The position numbers and the translations under genes are program-made. From JAZOTK01 sp045534775 (GTDB lineage Bacteria > Bacillota > Clostridia > RUG12999), in NCBI GenBank assembly GCA_045534775.1, contig JAZSKI010000001.1:1-30800 (forward strand): a DNA stretch of 30,800 bases. The letters run 5' to 3'. The notes beneath the pieces are model-generated. The model was not told the DNA's origin. It did not search any database and was given only the letters and a program-made list of their open reading frames with translations. How positions within the stretch are numbered: the stretch's first letter is position 1; every line of letters begins with the position of its first letter. Below are positions 1 through 6,572 of this stretch, piece by piece.

Positions 1-43
1 CGCTTTTTACATATTCTTTGATAAGTTCCTTTGGTATTTTCAT
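1..43 (-). CDS. Transposase N-terminus, IS256-like, cut by window edge
   Basis: Only 14 codons are present, beginning at the ATG at 43: MKIPKELIKEYVKS. This resembles the N-terminus of IS256-family (mutator-type, DDE) transposases of Clostridia, which begin with a short amphipathic segment rich in Lys, Glu and Ile. A very strong ribosome binding site (AAGGAGGT) precedes the start, but it lies inside a perfect hairpin stem (50-100), as expected for an IS gene protected from read-through translation. No catalytic residues fall in the window. Any small protein with a similar N-terminus would be an alternative. Confidence 0.5.
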   Translation of the reverse strand, partial: MKIPKELIKEYVKS

Positions 44-49
44 GTTGAA

Positions 50-100
50 AAACCTCCTTGATAAAAATTATTTCTACCATAATTTTCACCAAGGAGGTTT
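50..100 (-). promoter_or_regulatory. Hairpin masking the transposase ribosome binding site
   Basis: An 11-bp perfect inverted repeat (50-60 with 90-100) is followed after a 3x3 internal loop by an inner 8-bp perfect repeat (64-71 with 79-86). On the minus-strand RNA the 3' arm contains AAGGAGGT, the Shine-Dalgarno sequence of the transposase, and the 5' arm is its anti-Shine-Dalgarno complement. Transcripts entering from outside would fold and hide the site. Transcripts starting inside the 5' arm would not. The pairing is read directly; the control role is inferred from similar hairpins in other insertion sequences. Confidence 0.7.
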
Positions 101-198
101 GTTTTTATACTATTTACACAACTTTTTCCGCACCGTCTATAGCCGTTAAGCCTGGCACCTTTTCATTTTGCCTTTTTGCCCTCTTAGGATTCAATTTA

Positions 199-312
199 TC
201 AAACTAAATTGCGGGCAAGCTCCTCCCGGCTAATCTGTAAGTACATACGCACAAATTTTACCTGACTTTGAAAATCTGTTTCTTTAACATTTAATACAAT
301 CTTATCTTCCAT
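199..312 (-). pseudogene. Remnant of an XRE-like helix-turn-helix protein
   Basis: A 37-codon reading frame starts at the ATG at 312 and stops at 199. Its second half (VKFVRMYLQISREELARNL) looks like helices 1 and 2 of an XRE-type DNA-binding domain, in which 'S-x-EELA' introduces the first helix of the HTH. The frame then stops where the recognition helix should begin, so the domain cannot fold as a repressor. A shifted frame downstream (about 198 to 115) stays open to the insertion-sequence end but shows no HTH continuation I recognise. I read it as a degraded gene next to the insertion sequence. It could instead be a real microprotein; no strong ribosome binding site is visible. Confidence 0.4.
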
Positions 313-359
313 AGAAGCATCTACCTGTGGATATTATCCTTATACCATATTATAGAATC

Positions 360-556
360 AGCGAACGATTTAGATCCCACTTGTTTTGTGAAGTTTTGAA
401 CTTAAAGTTCAAAGTGAAGTTGCTGACGCAGTGAAGTTTTTGATTCTCAAAAGTGAAGTTAAGTTTGCCACTTCGCCGTCAGGCATATCGAGTGCTTAGC
501 ACATATCGAAAATCTCGCCAGAGATTTATATCGATGAATAGATTTATCATAAATCC
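360..556 (+). repeat. Palindrome array 1: GTGAAGTT / ATATCGA hairpin modules
   Basis: A conserved leader (360-387) is followed by four copies of GTGAAGTT at 388, 414, 431 and 453. The gaps hold short, unrelated palindromes: 395-403/405-413 (9-bp arms), TGC-TGAC-GCA at 421-430, and 438-443/447-452 (6-bp arms). After AAGT-TTGCC-ACTT (461-473) and GCC-GTCA-GGC (475-484), the separator becomes ATATCGA at 485, 503 and 528. Between those copies lie GTGC-TTA-GCAC (492-502), AATCTC-GCCA-GAGATT (511-526) and finally GATTTA-TCA-TAAATC (541-555). Palindrome sequences vary while separators do not. No reading frame here looks real. Function unknown; see the second array at the right edge. Confidence 0.85.
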
Positions 557-632
557 CAATAACTTTGAGAAATTTTATTATTTTCTCTCTTTTCCACAAT
601 GTAAAACCGTATTATCTTGTAAAATATTAAAT

Positions 633-673
633 ACGTGTCTTAATTTCGTGTAAAACACTTTGTTAAGACACGT
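633..673 (-). terminator. Long hairpin ending the pyr-dinB transcript
   Basis: A perfect 11-bp inverted repeat, ACGTGTCTTAA (633-643) with TTAAGACACGT (663-673), encloses a further GTGT/ACAC stem. It starts two bases after the dinB stop codon. On the minus strand it is followed by an A/T-rich run with several T's rather than a clean U tract, so termination may be moderate or the hairpin may mainly protect the 3' end. Confidence 0.6.
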
Positions 674-675
674 CC

Positions 676-1854
676 TTATTTCTTTCCGTAGGTAACGGAA
701 TTTTTGCCGAATTTTTTTCTTAAATCCGATACTGCTTTTTCGAGTGCTTCTCTTTTGGTTCTTTGAGTGTCGTCCGTATCAAAAAAGGTCATCTGGGAGG
801 TTGCTTCGTTTTCGTGAATTACGCTTGCTCCCGTTACTGTAAACATTCTGATAGGCTTTGACATATCCCACGAGGCTTTCGCAAGCTCGCAGGCGGCTTC
901 TACTATTTCTTTTTCCAGATAAGTAGGCAGGTCAAGGGTTTTTTGTCGTGTTATGACCCTGAAATCAGGGTCTTTAATAGTTATCTGAACCACCCTGCAT
1001 TTCAGGTTTTTCCTGCGAAGTGTGGAGGCTACCGAATCGCTGAGACTCACTATATAAGGTTTCAGATTTTCCATACCTATTATATCTTCTCTGAAGGTCT
1101 CCCCTTTTCCTACGGATTTCACTTCTTTTTCGGCGTAGTAGCTTTTAACCTCGCTGTCGCCCTCGCCTATTACATTCAAGTAAAGCTGTTTCCCGGCTTT
1201 ACCGAATTTTCGTGTCAGTCTCTCCTCACCCAGCTCTGCAATGTCGCCTATGGTACGAACGCCCATTTTTTCTAGCTGAATAAAGGTAGCTTTCCCCACA
1301 TACATCATTGCCTGTGCAGGTAACGGGTACAGAATTTCTCTGAAATTTTCACGCGTTATTTCCGTTGTGGCATCAGGTTTTTTGTAGTCGCTTCCGAGCT
1401 TTGCAAACATCTTATTAAAGGAAACCCCTACAGAAATGGTAAGTCCAATTTCCTCTTTGACTTCTTTTCTCAGCTTATCGGCAATTTCTCTGCCGTTTCC
1501 GAAGAGTCCTGCACTTCCCGTCACATCAAGCCAGGATTCGTCAATACCGAAGGGTTCAATCAGGTCGGTATACCGTTCGTAAATGGAATTTACTTTTCTT
1601 GACACCTCCAGATACAGGTCGTGGTGAGGCGGTACTATTACAAGGTCGGGACATTTTCTTTTAGCCTTGAAAATAGTTTCGGCAGTTTTTATGTCAAATT
1701 TTTTTGCAAGCTCATTTTTAGCTAAAATAATCCCATGACGGCTTTCGGGATCACCGCCTACCGCCATGGGAACATTTCTCAGAGCCGGATTTAAGATACA
1801 TTCCACCGAGGCATAAAAGCCGTTACAGTCGCAATGTAAAATCGTTTTTTCCAC
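676..1854 (-). CDS. dinB: Y-family DNA polymerase (DNA polymerase IV, DinB type)
   Basis: The product is a translesion DNA polymerase of 392 residues, normal for the family. The palm shows the metal-binding Asp9 in HCDCNGFYASVE, with the Phe13-Tyr14 steric-gate region, and the catalytic pair Asp105-Glu106 in FGIDESWLDV. Helix-hairpin-helix DNA-binding sequence follows near residues 185-225, then the little-finger domain. QMTFF at 354-358 near the C-terminus fits a sliding-clamp binding motif (QxxLF-like). It is the last gene of the pyr transcript, 14 bases after the unknown protein, and has no promoter of its own that I can see. DinB in a pyrimidine operon is unusual. I saw no LexA/SOS box directly upstream, so expression may follow pyrimidine supply rather than DNA damage. 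Confidence 0.93.
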   Translation of the reverse strand: MEKTILHCDCNGFYASVECILNPALRNVPMAVGGDPESRHGIILAKNELAKKFDIKTAETIFKAKRKCPDLVIVPPHHDLYLEVSRKVNSIYERYTDLIEPFGIDESWLDVTGSAGLFGNGREIADKLRKEVKEEIGLTISVGVSFNKMFAKLGSDYKKPDATTEITRENFREILYPLPAQAMMYVGKATFIQLEKMGVRTIGDIAELGEERLTRKFGKAGKQLYLNVIGEGDSEVKSYYAEKEVKSVGKGETFREDIIGMENLKPYIVSLSDSVASTLRRKNLKCRVVQITIKDPDFRVITRQKTLDLPTYLEKEIVEAACELAKASWDMSKPIRMFTVTGASVIHENEATSQMTFFDTDDTQRTKREALEKAVSDLRKKFGKNSVTYGKK

Positions 1855-1868
1855 TCTATCACTTCCGA

Positions 1869-2387
1869 TTAAAACTTCATTACAGGAATTTCCGATATAT
1901 TTATATCTACCTCTTCAATATCAGCAATTGCTTTTTTACACGGTTTTTCGGATGTTATAAACATATTAGAATCATTTCCGAACCGCACCTCAAAGCCCAC
2001 GCCGCGGAAAACGCACCAGATATGCGACCGCATTATAAGCTTCACCGCCATATCAATTTTATCCATAGTAAGGACATCGTTTTCCTGCAAGGTATCAAAA
2101 AGTGCCATCATTTCTTTTGGATAGTATGTCTCATATTTTTTGGATAATTCACGAATCCCGTAATATTCATTGTATTTTTCAAGCTCGCACACCGTTAGGG
2201 TTGTTATATCCAGCTCGTCCATAAACAGGGAAATTACGTCAATAAAATCCTCCTCTGCTTCAAAGAAGGGATTTTCGCCGATTTCCTCATCATAAAAAGC
2301 TTCCAGCTGTTTGGATGCACTCCACTCGTCCTTTACGAACATAGTCGCCTCATCGGAGTCGAACTTGCTTACCTGCCAGCTATACAT
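1869..2387 (-). CDS. Unknown acidic protein coupled to pyrE
   Basis: I do not recognise this 172-residue protein. It starts MYSWQVSKFDSDEATMFVKDEW, is soluble, rich in Glu, Asp and Met, and has no signal peptide, membrane segment or clear motif. The middle (about 30-115) looks helical and the end (about 120-172) looks like beta strands. The chosen ATG overlaps the pyrE stop as TAATG at 2387, a typical translational-coupling junction; a longer frame back to 2447 would lie inside pyrE and is unlikely. It sits between pyrE and dinB in the same transcript. Conservation of that position in relatives would be the best clue to its role. Confidence 0.75.
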   Translation of the reverse strand: MYSWQVSKFDSDEATMFVKDEWSASKQLEAFYDEEIGENPFFEAEEDFIDVISLFMDELDITTLTVCELEKYNEYYGIRELSKKYETYYPKEMMALFDTLQENDVLTMDKIDMAVKLIMRSHIWCVFRGVGFEVRFGNDSNMFITSEKPCKKAIADIEEVDINISEIPVMKF

Positions 2388-2965
2388 TACTTTACCTTTC
2401 TGCTGCCGGGTTTTACAAGAGGTGCACCTGTTTTGCAAATAGGACATTCATCAGGCTCGTAGGACTGAACCTCCATTGAAATTACAGATTCCAGCTTTGT
2501 GCCGAAATCAATTTTACCGCCTGTTCTGTCAACTATACAGCCAACGCCTGCTACTATGCCGCCTTTGGCTTTTACAATCTCTATTACCTCTTTAACCGAG
2601 CCGCCTGTTGTGATAACGTCCTCAACGATAACAACCTTCTGACCGGGTTCAATATCAAAGTTACGACGGAGTGTCATAACGCCGTCTTCACGTTCTGTAA
2701 AAATATTCGGTACATTAAGGTGACGGCTTACCTCATACGCCATAATAACAGCACCCATAGCAGGCCCTACTACCAAATCAATACCGCCTGTTGCAAATTT
2801 TTCAGCTAAATCCTTACAAAGCTCCTCGCTGTATTTGGCATTTTTAAAGATTTTCGCACATTGCAGATATTTGTCGCTGTGTCTGCCTGATGTCAGGAGA
2901 AAATGTCCTTCGAGTAATACTCCTGCTTCTTTTAATACTTCCAATACTCTTTCTTTGGTTAACAT
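2387..2965 (-). CDS. pyrE: Orotate phosphoribosyltransferase
   Basis: PyrE joins orotate to PRPP to form orotidine 5'-phosphate, the fifth step of UMP synthesis. The protein has 192 residues, normal for the short bacterial form. The PRPP-binding loop VVIVEDVITTGGSV lies near residues 110-123, and the flexible-loop region (RREDG-like TEREDG) precedes it. I start at the ATG at 2965, because AAAGGAA is well spaced for it, while the upstream TTG at 2974 would touch the ribosome binding site. An extra C-terminal CPICKTG segment (two Cys, about residues 175-181) is seen in many clostridial PyrE proteins. It follows the esterase and is coupled to the unknown protein downstream. Confidence 0.95.
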   Translation of the reverse strand: MLTKERVLEVLKEAGVLLEGHFLLTSGRHSDKYLQCAKIFKNAKYSEELCKDLAEKFATGGIDLVVGPAMGAVIMAYEVSRHLNVPNIFTEREDGVMTLRRNFDIEPGQKVVIVEDVITTGGSVKEVIEIVKAKGGIVAGVGCIVDRTGGKIDFGTKLESVISMEVQSYEPDECPICKTGAPLVKPGSRKVK

Positions 2966-2987
2966 AATTATCAATTCCTTTCTTTTA

Positions 2988-3947
2988 TTAAAGACCCATC
3001 ATAAATTCAAATGTCATTTCCTCACTGTCGGGCAAGCCTTCGTGACCGAAATCGGGGTAAATTACATTTTCTTTTTTACAAGTCATTTTATTAAACGCCG
3101 CAAACTGTGTTGATGGTGGGCATATAGTATCCATAAGACCCGTAAACATCTTTACGTCAGCCTTAATTCTCGGTGCAAGATACTGCAAATCTATATAACC
3201 CAGTTTAGTAAAGATTTCTTCTTCGCGCTCATGGCGAGGGTCAAAGTTTCTTAAAAAAGCTTTTAGCTCTGAATAAGCATTTTCTGCCAAATCCATTTCC
3301 CAGACACGTTTATAATCGCATAAAAACGGATATGTCGGTGCAGCACGTTTGATTCTCGGTTCAAGAGCTGCGCAGGCTATGGTAAGAGCACCGCCCTGAC
3401 TGCCGCCATAAGCACCTACTCGGGTTTCGTCGACCTCGTCCATACCCATAACTATCCCTGCCAGCTGCGCTGTATCAAGAAAAATATTTCTGAACAGTAA
3501 TTTATCGGGCGTATCATTCAACCCTCTTATAATATGGCCGTTTAAGGTTGTACCCTTAACGCCGCCGACATCTTCGGATTTTCCCGCCTGTCCTCTGGCA
3601 TCAAGTGCCGCTACCACAAAGCCTGCAGCCGCATAGTGAACATAATACAGCCAATTATGGCTTGCTCCTCCATAGCCGTGAAAATGCACAACAGCAGGAC
3701 ATTTTCCTGTAATATTTTTCGGTTTCAGCAGCTTCGCATAAACCCTTGCGCCGCCTGCGCCTGTAAAATACATATCGTAGCAATCAGCCGCAGGATGCTG
3801 AAAATCCGATTTCACAAGCTCAGTATCCGGGTTTACCGATTTCATTTCCGCTATAGCCTTATCCCAATATTCTTCAAAATCTGTCGGTTTCGGGTTTATT
3901 CCTTTATATTTTTTCAGCTCCTCAAGGGGCATATCAATAAGTGGCAT
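2988..3947 (-). CDS. CE7-family acetyl esterase (acetyl xylan esterase / cephalosporin-C deacetylase type)
   Basis: This is an alpha/beta-hydrolase of 319 residues. The nucleophile elbow is GGSQGG with Ser183, and the likely triad partners are Asp273 (LMDTICPP) and His302 (FGHEGLP). The RGQ motif at 118-120 is characteristic of carbohydrate esterase family 7, whose members remove acetyl groups from small xylo-oligosaccharides and from cephalosporin C. Without a signal peptide it is probably cytoplasmic, which fits CE7 enzymes acting on imported oligosaccharides. A strong AGGGGAG site precedes the ATG, 11 bases after pyrD. It sits between pyrD and pyrE, an unexpected place for a carbohydrate esterase. 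The in vivo substrate is unknown. Confidence 0.9.
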   Translation of the reverse strand: MPLIDMPLEELKKYKGINPKPTDFEEYWDKAIAEMKSVNPDTELVKSDFQHPAADCYDMYFTGAGGARVYAKLLKPKNITGKCPAVVHFHGYGGASHNWLYYVHYAAAGFVVAALDARGQAGKSEDVGGVKGTTLNGHIIRGLNDTPDKLLFRNIFLDTAQLAGIVMGMDEVDETRVGAYGGSQGGALTIACAALEPRIKRAAPTYPFLCDYKRVWEMDLAENAYSELKAFLRNFDPRHEREEEIFTKLGYIDLQYLAPRIKADVKMFTGLMDTICPPSTQFAAFNKMTCKKENVIYPDFGHEGLPDSEEMTFEFMMGL

Positions 3948-3958
3948 ATTTTTCTCCC

Positions 3959-4870
3959 CTAATCATTTATTATTACCTGACCTACTATATCATTGACATC
4001 TTCAATGTTATATTTTTTCATATAGTCTTCAATGCCCTTCACGGTTTTAACTGCCGCAAACGGGTCTGTAAAGTTATAAGTTCCTACCATTACAGCCGAA
4101 GCCCCTGCCAGCATAAATTCTACGGCATCAGCCCCGTTTGTAATGCCGCCCATACCAATGATTGGGATTTTAACGGCATTTGCTACCTGCCAGACCATAC
4201 GCACCGCAACGGGTTTTACGGCAGGTCCCGAAAGACCACCTATATTATTGTGCAAAATTGGTCTTTTGGTATTAATATCAATTACCATGCCCGTCAAAGT
4301 ATTAATGAGCGACACTGCATCTGCTCCCTCGCTTTCAGCCGCCCTTGCGGTTTCCGTAATATCGGTTACGTTAGGTGACAGCTTTACAATAAGAGGCTTT
4401 TTGCAATATTTTCTTACACTACGTGTAATTTCAGCTACGGTTTTGGGTACTGTTCCGAAAGCAACGCCGCCTTCCTTTACATTGGGGCAGGAAATATTCA
4501 TCTCAACCATATCCGTATCGCTGTCTGACACAATTTCAGCCATTTTACAATAATCCTCAATAGAGCTTCCTGCAATATTGGCAATAACGCAGGTTCCTGT
4601 TTCCTTCAAAAACGGAAGTTCGTGTTCAATATAATACTCAACGCCGGGATTTTGCAAGCCTACGCTGTTGAGAATACCCGATGGGGTTTCTGCAATTCTA
4701 GGTGCCGTATTTCCCTGACGGGGCTGAAGGGTAAGTCCTTTTACACTTACACCACCGATTTCCTTCAAGTCATAAAAGGAGGCATATTCTCTGCCAAAGC
4801 CGAAGGTTCCCGATGCTGTTATTACGGGATTGTTCAGGGTCACGCCTGCTATTTTCACTTTTAAATTCAT
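3959..4870 (-). CDS. pyrD: Dihydroorotate dehydrogenase B, catalytic subunit
   Basis: PyrD oxidises dihydroorotate to orotate with FMN. At 303 residues, with the active-site Cys128 in MNISCPN, it is the class 1B type, which works as a heterotetramer with PyrK and passes electrons to NAD+. The FMN-phosphate region is the Gly-rich IIGMGGITNGADAVEF segment near 235-250. The partner pyrK is immediately upstream, 11 bases away, which supports the 1B assignment. The start MNLKVKIAG matches the usual family start. Confidence 0.96.
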   Translation of the reverse strand: MNLKVKIAGVTLNNPVITASGTFGFGREYASFYDLKEIGGVSVKGLTLQPRQGNTAPRIAETPSGILNSVGLQNPGVEYYIEHELPFLKETGTCVIANIAGSSIEDYCKMAEIVSDSDTDMVEMNISCPNVKEGGVAFGTVPKTVAEITRSVRKYCKKPLIVKLSPNVTDITETARAAESEGADAVSLINTLTGMVIDINTKRPILHNNIGGLSGPAVKPVAVRMVWQVANAVKIPIIGMGGITNGADAVEFMLAGASAVMVGTYNFTDPFAAVKTVKGIEDYMKKYNIEDVNDIVGQVIIND

Positions 4871-4881
4871 AGCCTTACCTC

Positions 4882-5640
4882 CTAAAATACCACGTCTTTT
4901 GAATTAAAGACAGGTCCGTCCTTACAGACATGAGAATGTATCTCCTCGCCGTTTTTCGCCTTGGTTTTACACGCACAAACGAGGCAGGCACCGATACCGC
5001 AGCCCATTCTCTCTTCCATAGAGATTTCGCAGTCAATTCCATATTTTTCAGCCAGCTGAGCTACTGCACGGAGCATTGGTTTAGGGCCGCAGGCATATAT
5101 CATTTCCGAGCCGTTTTCTTTTATGAATTCCTCTGCCGCCTGAACGCTTAATTTCTTTTCCCCAAAGCTACCGTCATCGGTTACGATTGTAAGGTCTGAC
5201 AGGGCTTCAAAATCCTCTTTAAGTGTTATTCTGTCCTTTGAACGGAATCCCAGAAACACCTTGGGATTTTCAAGGCAGGAAGCTAATTTAAGAAGCGGAT
5301 ATGTACCTATGCCTCCGCCGATTAAGACGGGGTTTTTACATTTTCTCACCGTAAAGCCGTGACCGAGGGGTGCCAGCATATCAATAGCCTTGCCCACTTC
5401 ATATTTGGATAAAAGCTCGGTTCCCTTACCTTTAACCTCATAAACTATGCGGAGTATCCCGTTTCCCGAATCACATACACTGATGGGTCTTCGAAGGAGT
5501 GCATCGCCGCCTTCACACAGAATGTTCACAAACTGCCCTGCTTTAGCCTCGTGGGCATTTTCCCATAAGATTTTCATATCAAATATATTTTCTGCAATTT
5601 TCTTATTTTCAAGAACCTTGCCTATCACCGATAAACTCAT
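4882..5640 (-). CDS. pyrK: Dihydroorotate dehydrogenase B, electron-transfer subunit
   Basis: PyrK carries FAD and a [2Fe-2S] cluster and moves electrons from the FMN of PyrD to NAD+. The 252-residue protein has the flavin-binding LLRRPISV at 48-55, the nucleotide-binding GGGIGTYPLL at 108-117, and a C-terminal cluster with Cys214, Cys219, Cys222 and Cys239 (spacing C-x4-C-x2-C-x16-C). An extra Cys224 sits inside the cluster loop. It lies between pyrF and pyrD, 17 bases after pyrF. All features expected of a functional subunit are present. Confidence 0.95.
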   Translation of the reverse strand: MSLSVIGKVLENKKIAENIFDMKILWENAHEAKAGQFVNILCEGGDALLRRPISVCDSGNGILRIVYEVKGKGTELLSKYEVGKAIDMLAPLGHGFTVRKCKNPVLIGGGIGTYPLLKLASCLENPKVFLGFRSKDRITLKEDFEALSDLTIVTDDGSFGEKKLSVQAAEEFIKENGSEMIYACGPKPMLRAVAQLAEKYGIDCEISMEERMGCGIGACLVCACKTKAKNGEEIHSHVCKDGPVFNSKDVVF

Positions 5641-5657
5641 ATTCCCCCAAGCCTTTC

Positions 5658-6560
5658 TCAGCGAACGCTGTTAATCTCGTCACGCATTCTGATACATTCT
5701 TCTCTTGCTGCCGCGGCGAAATCCTTTTCGTCATAACCTTTTTTATAGGCACACATAATTCCTCTTGAGGAATTAACTATAGCACCGAGACCGTCTTTAT
5801 TGAACGCAGGTACAACGTCCTTTGCACCGCCGCCCTGAGCACCGTAGCCCGGTACGAGGAAGAATACCTGAGGCATAAGCTTTCTCAGCACCTCTGCCTG
5901 CTGAGGATAGGTAGCACCTACCACGCAGCCTACGCTGCTGTAGCCGTATTCACCGATTAAATCCTCGCCCCATTTATTAACAAGACCTGCCATTTTTTCA
6001 TAGATACGGTCACCGTCTGCCATAATATCCTGAAGCTCACCGCTTGAGGGGTTTGAGGTTTTAACGAGAACGAATATGCTTTTGCCGTCCTGTAAATTAT
6101 CTGTAAAGGGTTTAATTCCGTCTGTGCCGAGATAACCGTTAACGGTTACACTATCAGGAGTAAAGGCACGTACCTTTTCGCCGCAGATATCTGTTTCACC
6201 CAGATAAGCATTGGAATACGCCTGCGCTGTTGTTCCGATGTCATTTCTCTTAACATCAAGAATAACATAGAGACCTTTAGATTTTGCATATTTAATAGTT
6301 TCATCCATAGCACGCAGACCCTCAAGACCATACATTTCGTAATAAGCCGACTGGGGTTTTACAGCAGGAACTATATCACAAAATCCGTCAATCAAGCCTT
6401 TGTTGAATTCCAAAATTGCTTCTGCGGCGCCTTTAAGAGTTTTTCCGTATTGTTCAAAGGCTTTTTCCTTGATAAATTCAGGAATAAAGTCCATTTTAGG
6501 GTCAAGACCCGCAACGGAAGGGTTGTTTTTTTCTATAATCTTTTTAATAAGCAAATCCAT
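5658..6560 (-). CDS. pyrF: Orotidine 5'-phosphate decarboxylase, long (type 2) form
   Basis: PyrF makes UMP from OMP. The protein has 300 residues, so it belongs to the longer type 2 group rather than the ~235-residue Bacillus type. The catalytic charged network is VILDVKRNDIG, with Asp102, Lys104 and Asp107. I start at the ATG at 6560, which has GGAGAT seven bases upstream; the in-frame TTG at 6566 is too close to it. It follows pyrC by 12 bases and precedes pyrK. Confidence 0.95.
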   Translation of the reverse strand: MDLLIKKIIEKNNPSVAGLDPKMDFIPEFIKEKAFEQYGKTLKGAAEAILEFNKGLIDGFCDIVPAVKPQSAYYEMYGLEGLRAMDETIKYAKSKGLYVILDVKRNDIGTTAQAYSNAYLGETDICGEKVRAFTPDSVTVNGYLGTDGIKPFTDNLQDGKSIFVLVKTSNPSSGELQDIMADGDRIYEKMAGLVNKWGEDLIGEYGYSSVGCVVGATYPQQAEVLRKLMPQVFFLVPGYGAQGGGAKDVVPAFNKDGLGAIVNSSRGIMCAYKKGYDEKDFAAAAREECIRMRDEINSVR

Positions 6561-6572
6561 TTTCAATATCTC

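Larger units (their letters stand above)
1..137 (-). mobile_element. Partial insertion sequence, IS256-like, 5' end only
   Basis: The window opens inside an element read on the minus strand. What is visible is its upstream end: a transposase start at 43, a structured leader at 50-100, and a probable terminal inverted repeat around 104-137. On the minus strand that end reads GGAAAAAGTTGTGTAAA, and a GTTGTGTAAA-type end is familiar from IS256-family elements. The other end lies outside the window, so neither the exact boundary nor the target duplication can be fixed. The family call rests on 14 transposase residues plus the end sequence and is therefore tentative. Confidence 0.5.

Noticed and set aside
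360..556. Palindrome arrays as CRISPR arrays
   Set aside because: The constant parts are only 7-8 bases, the variable parts are themselves palindromes of 9-18 bases, and no cas genes are in the window. CRISPR repeats are 23-47 bases with non-palindromic spacers.
453..653. 66-residue plus-strand reading frame
   Set aside because: It runs through the palindrome array and the dinB terminator, has no ribosome binding site and no recognisable protein pattern.
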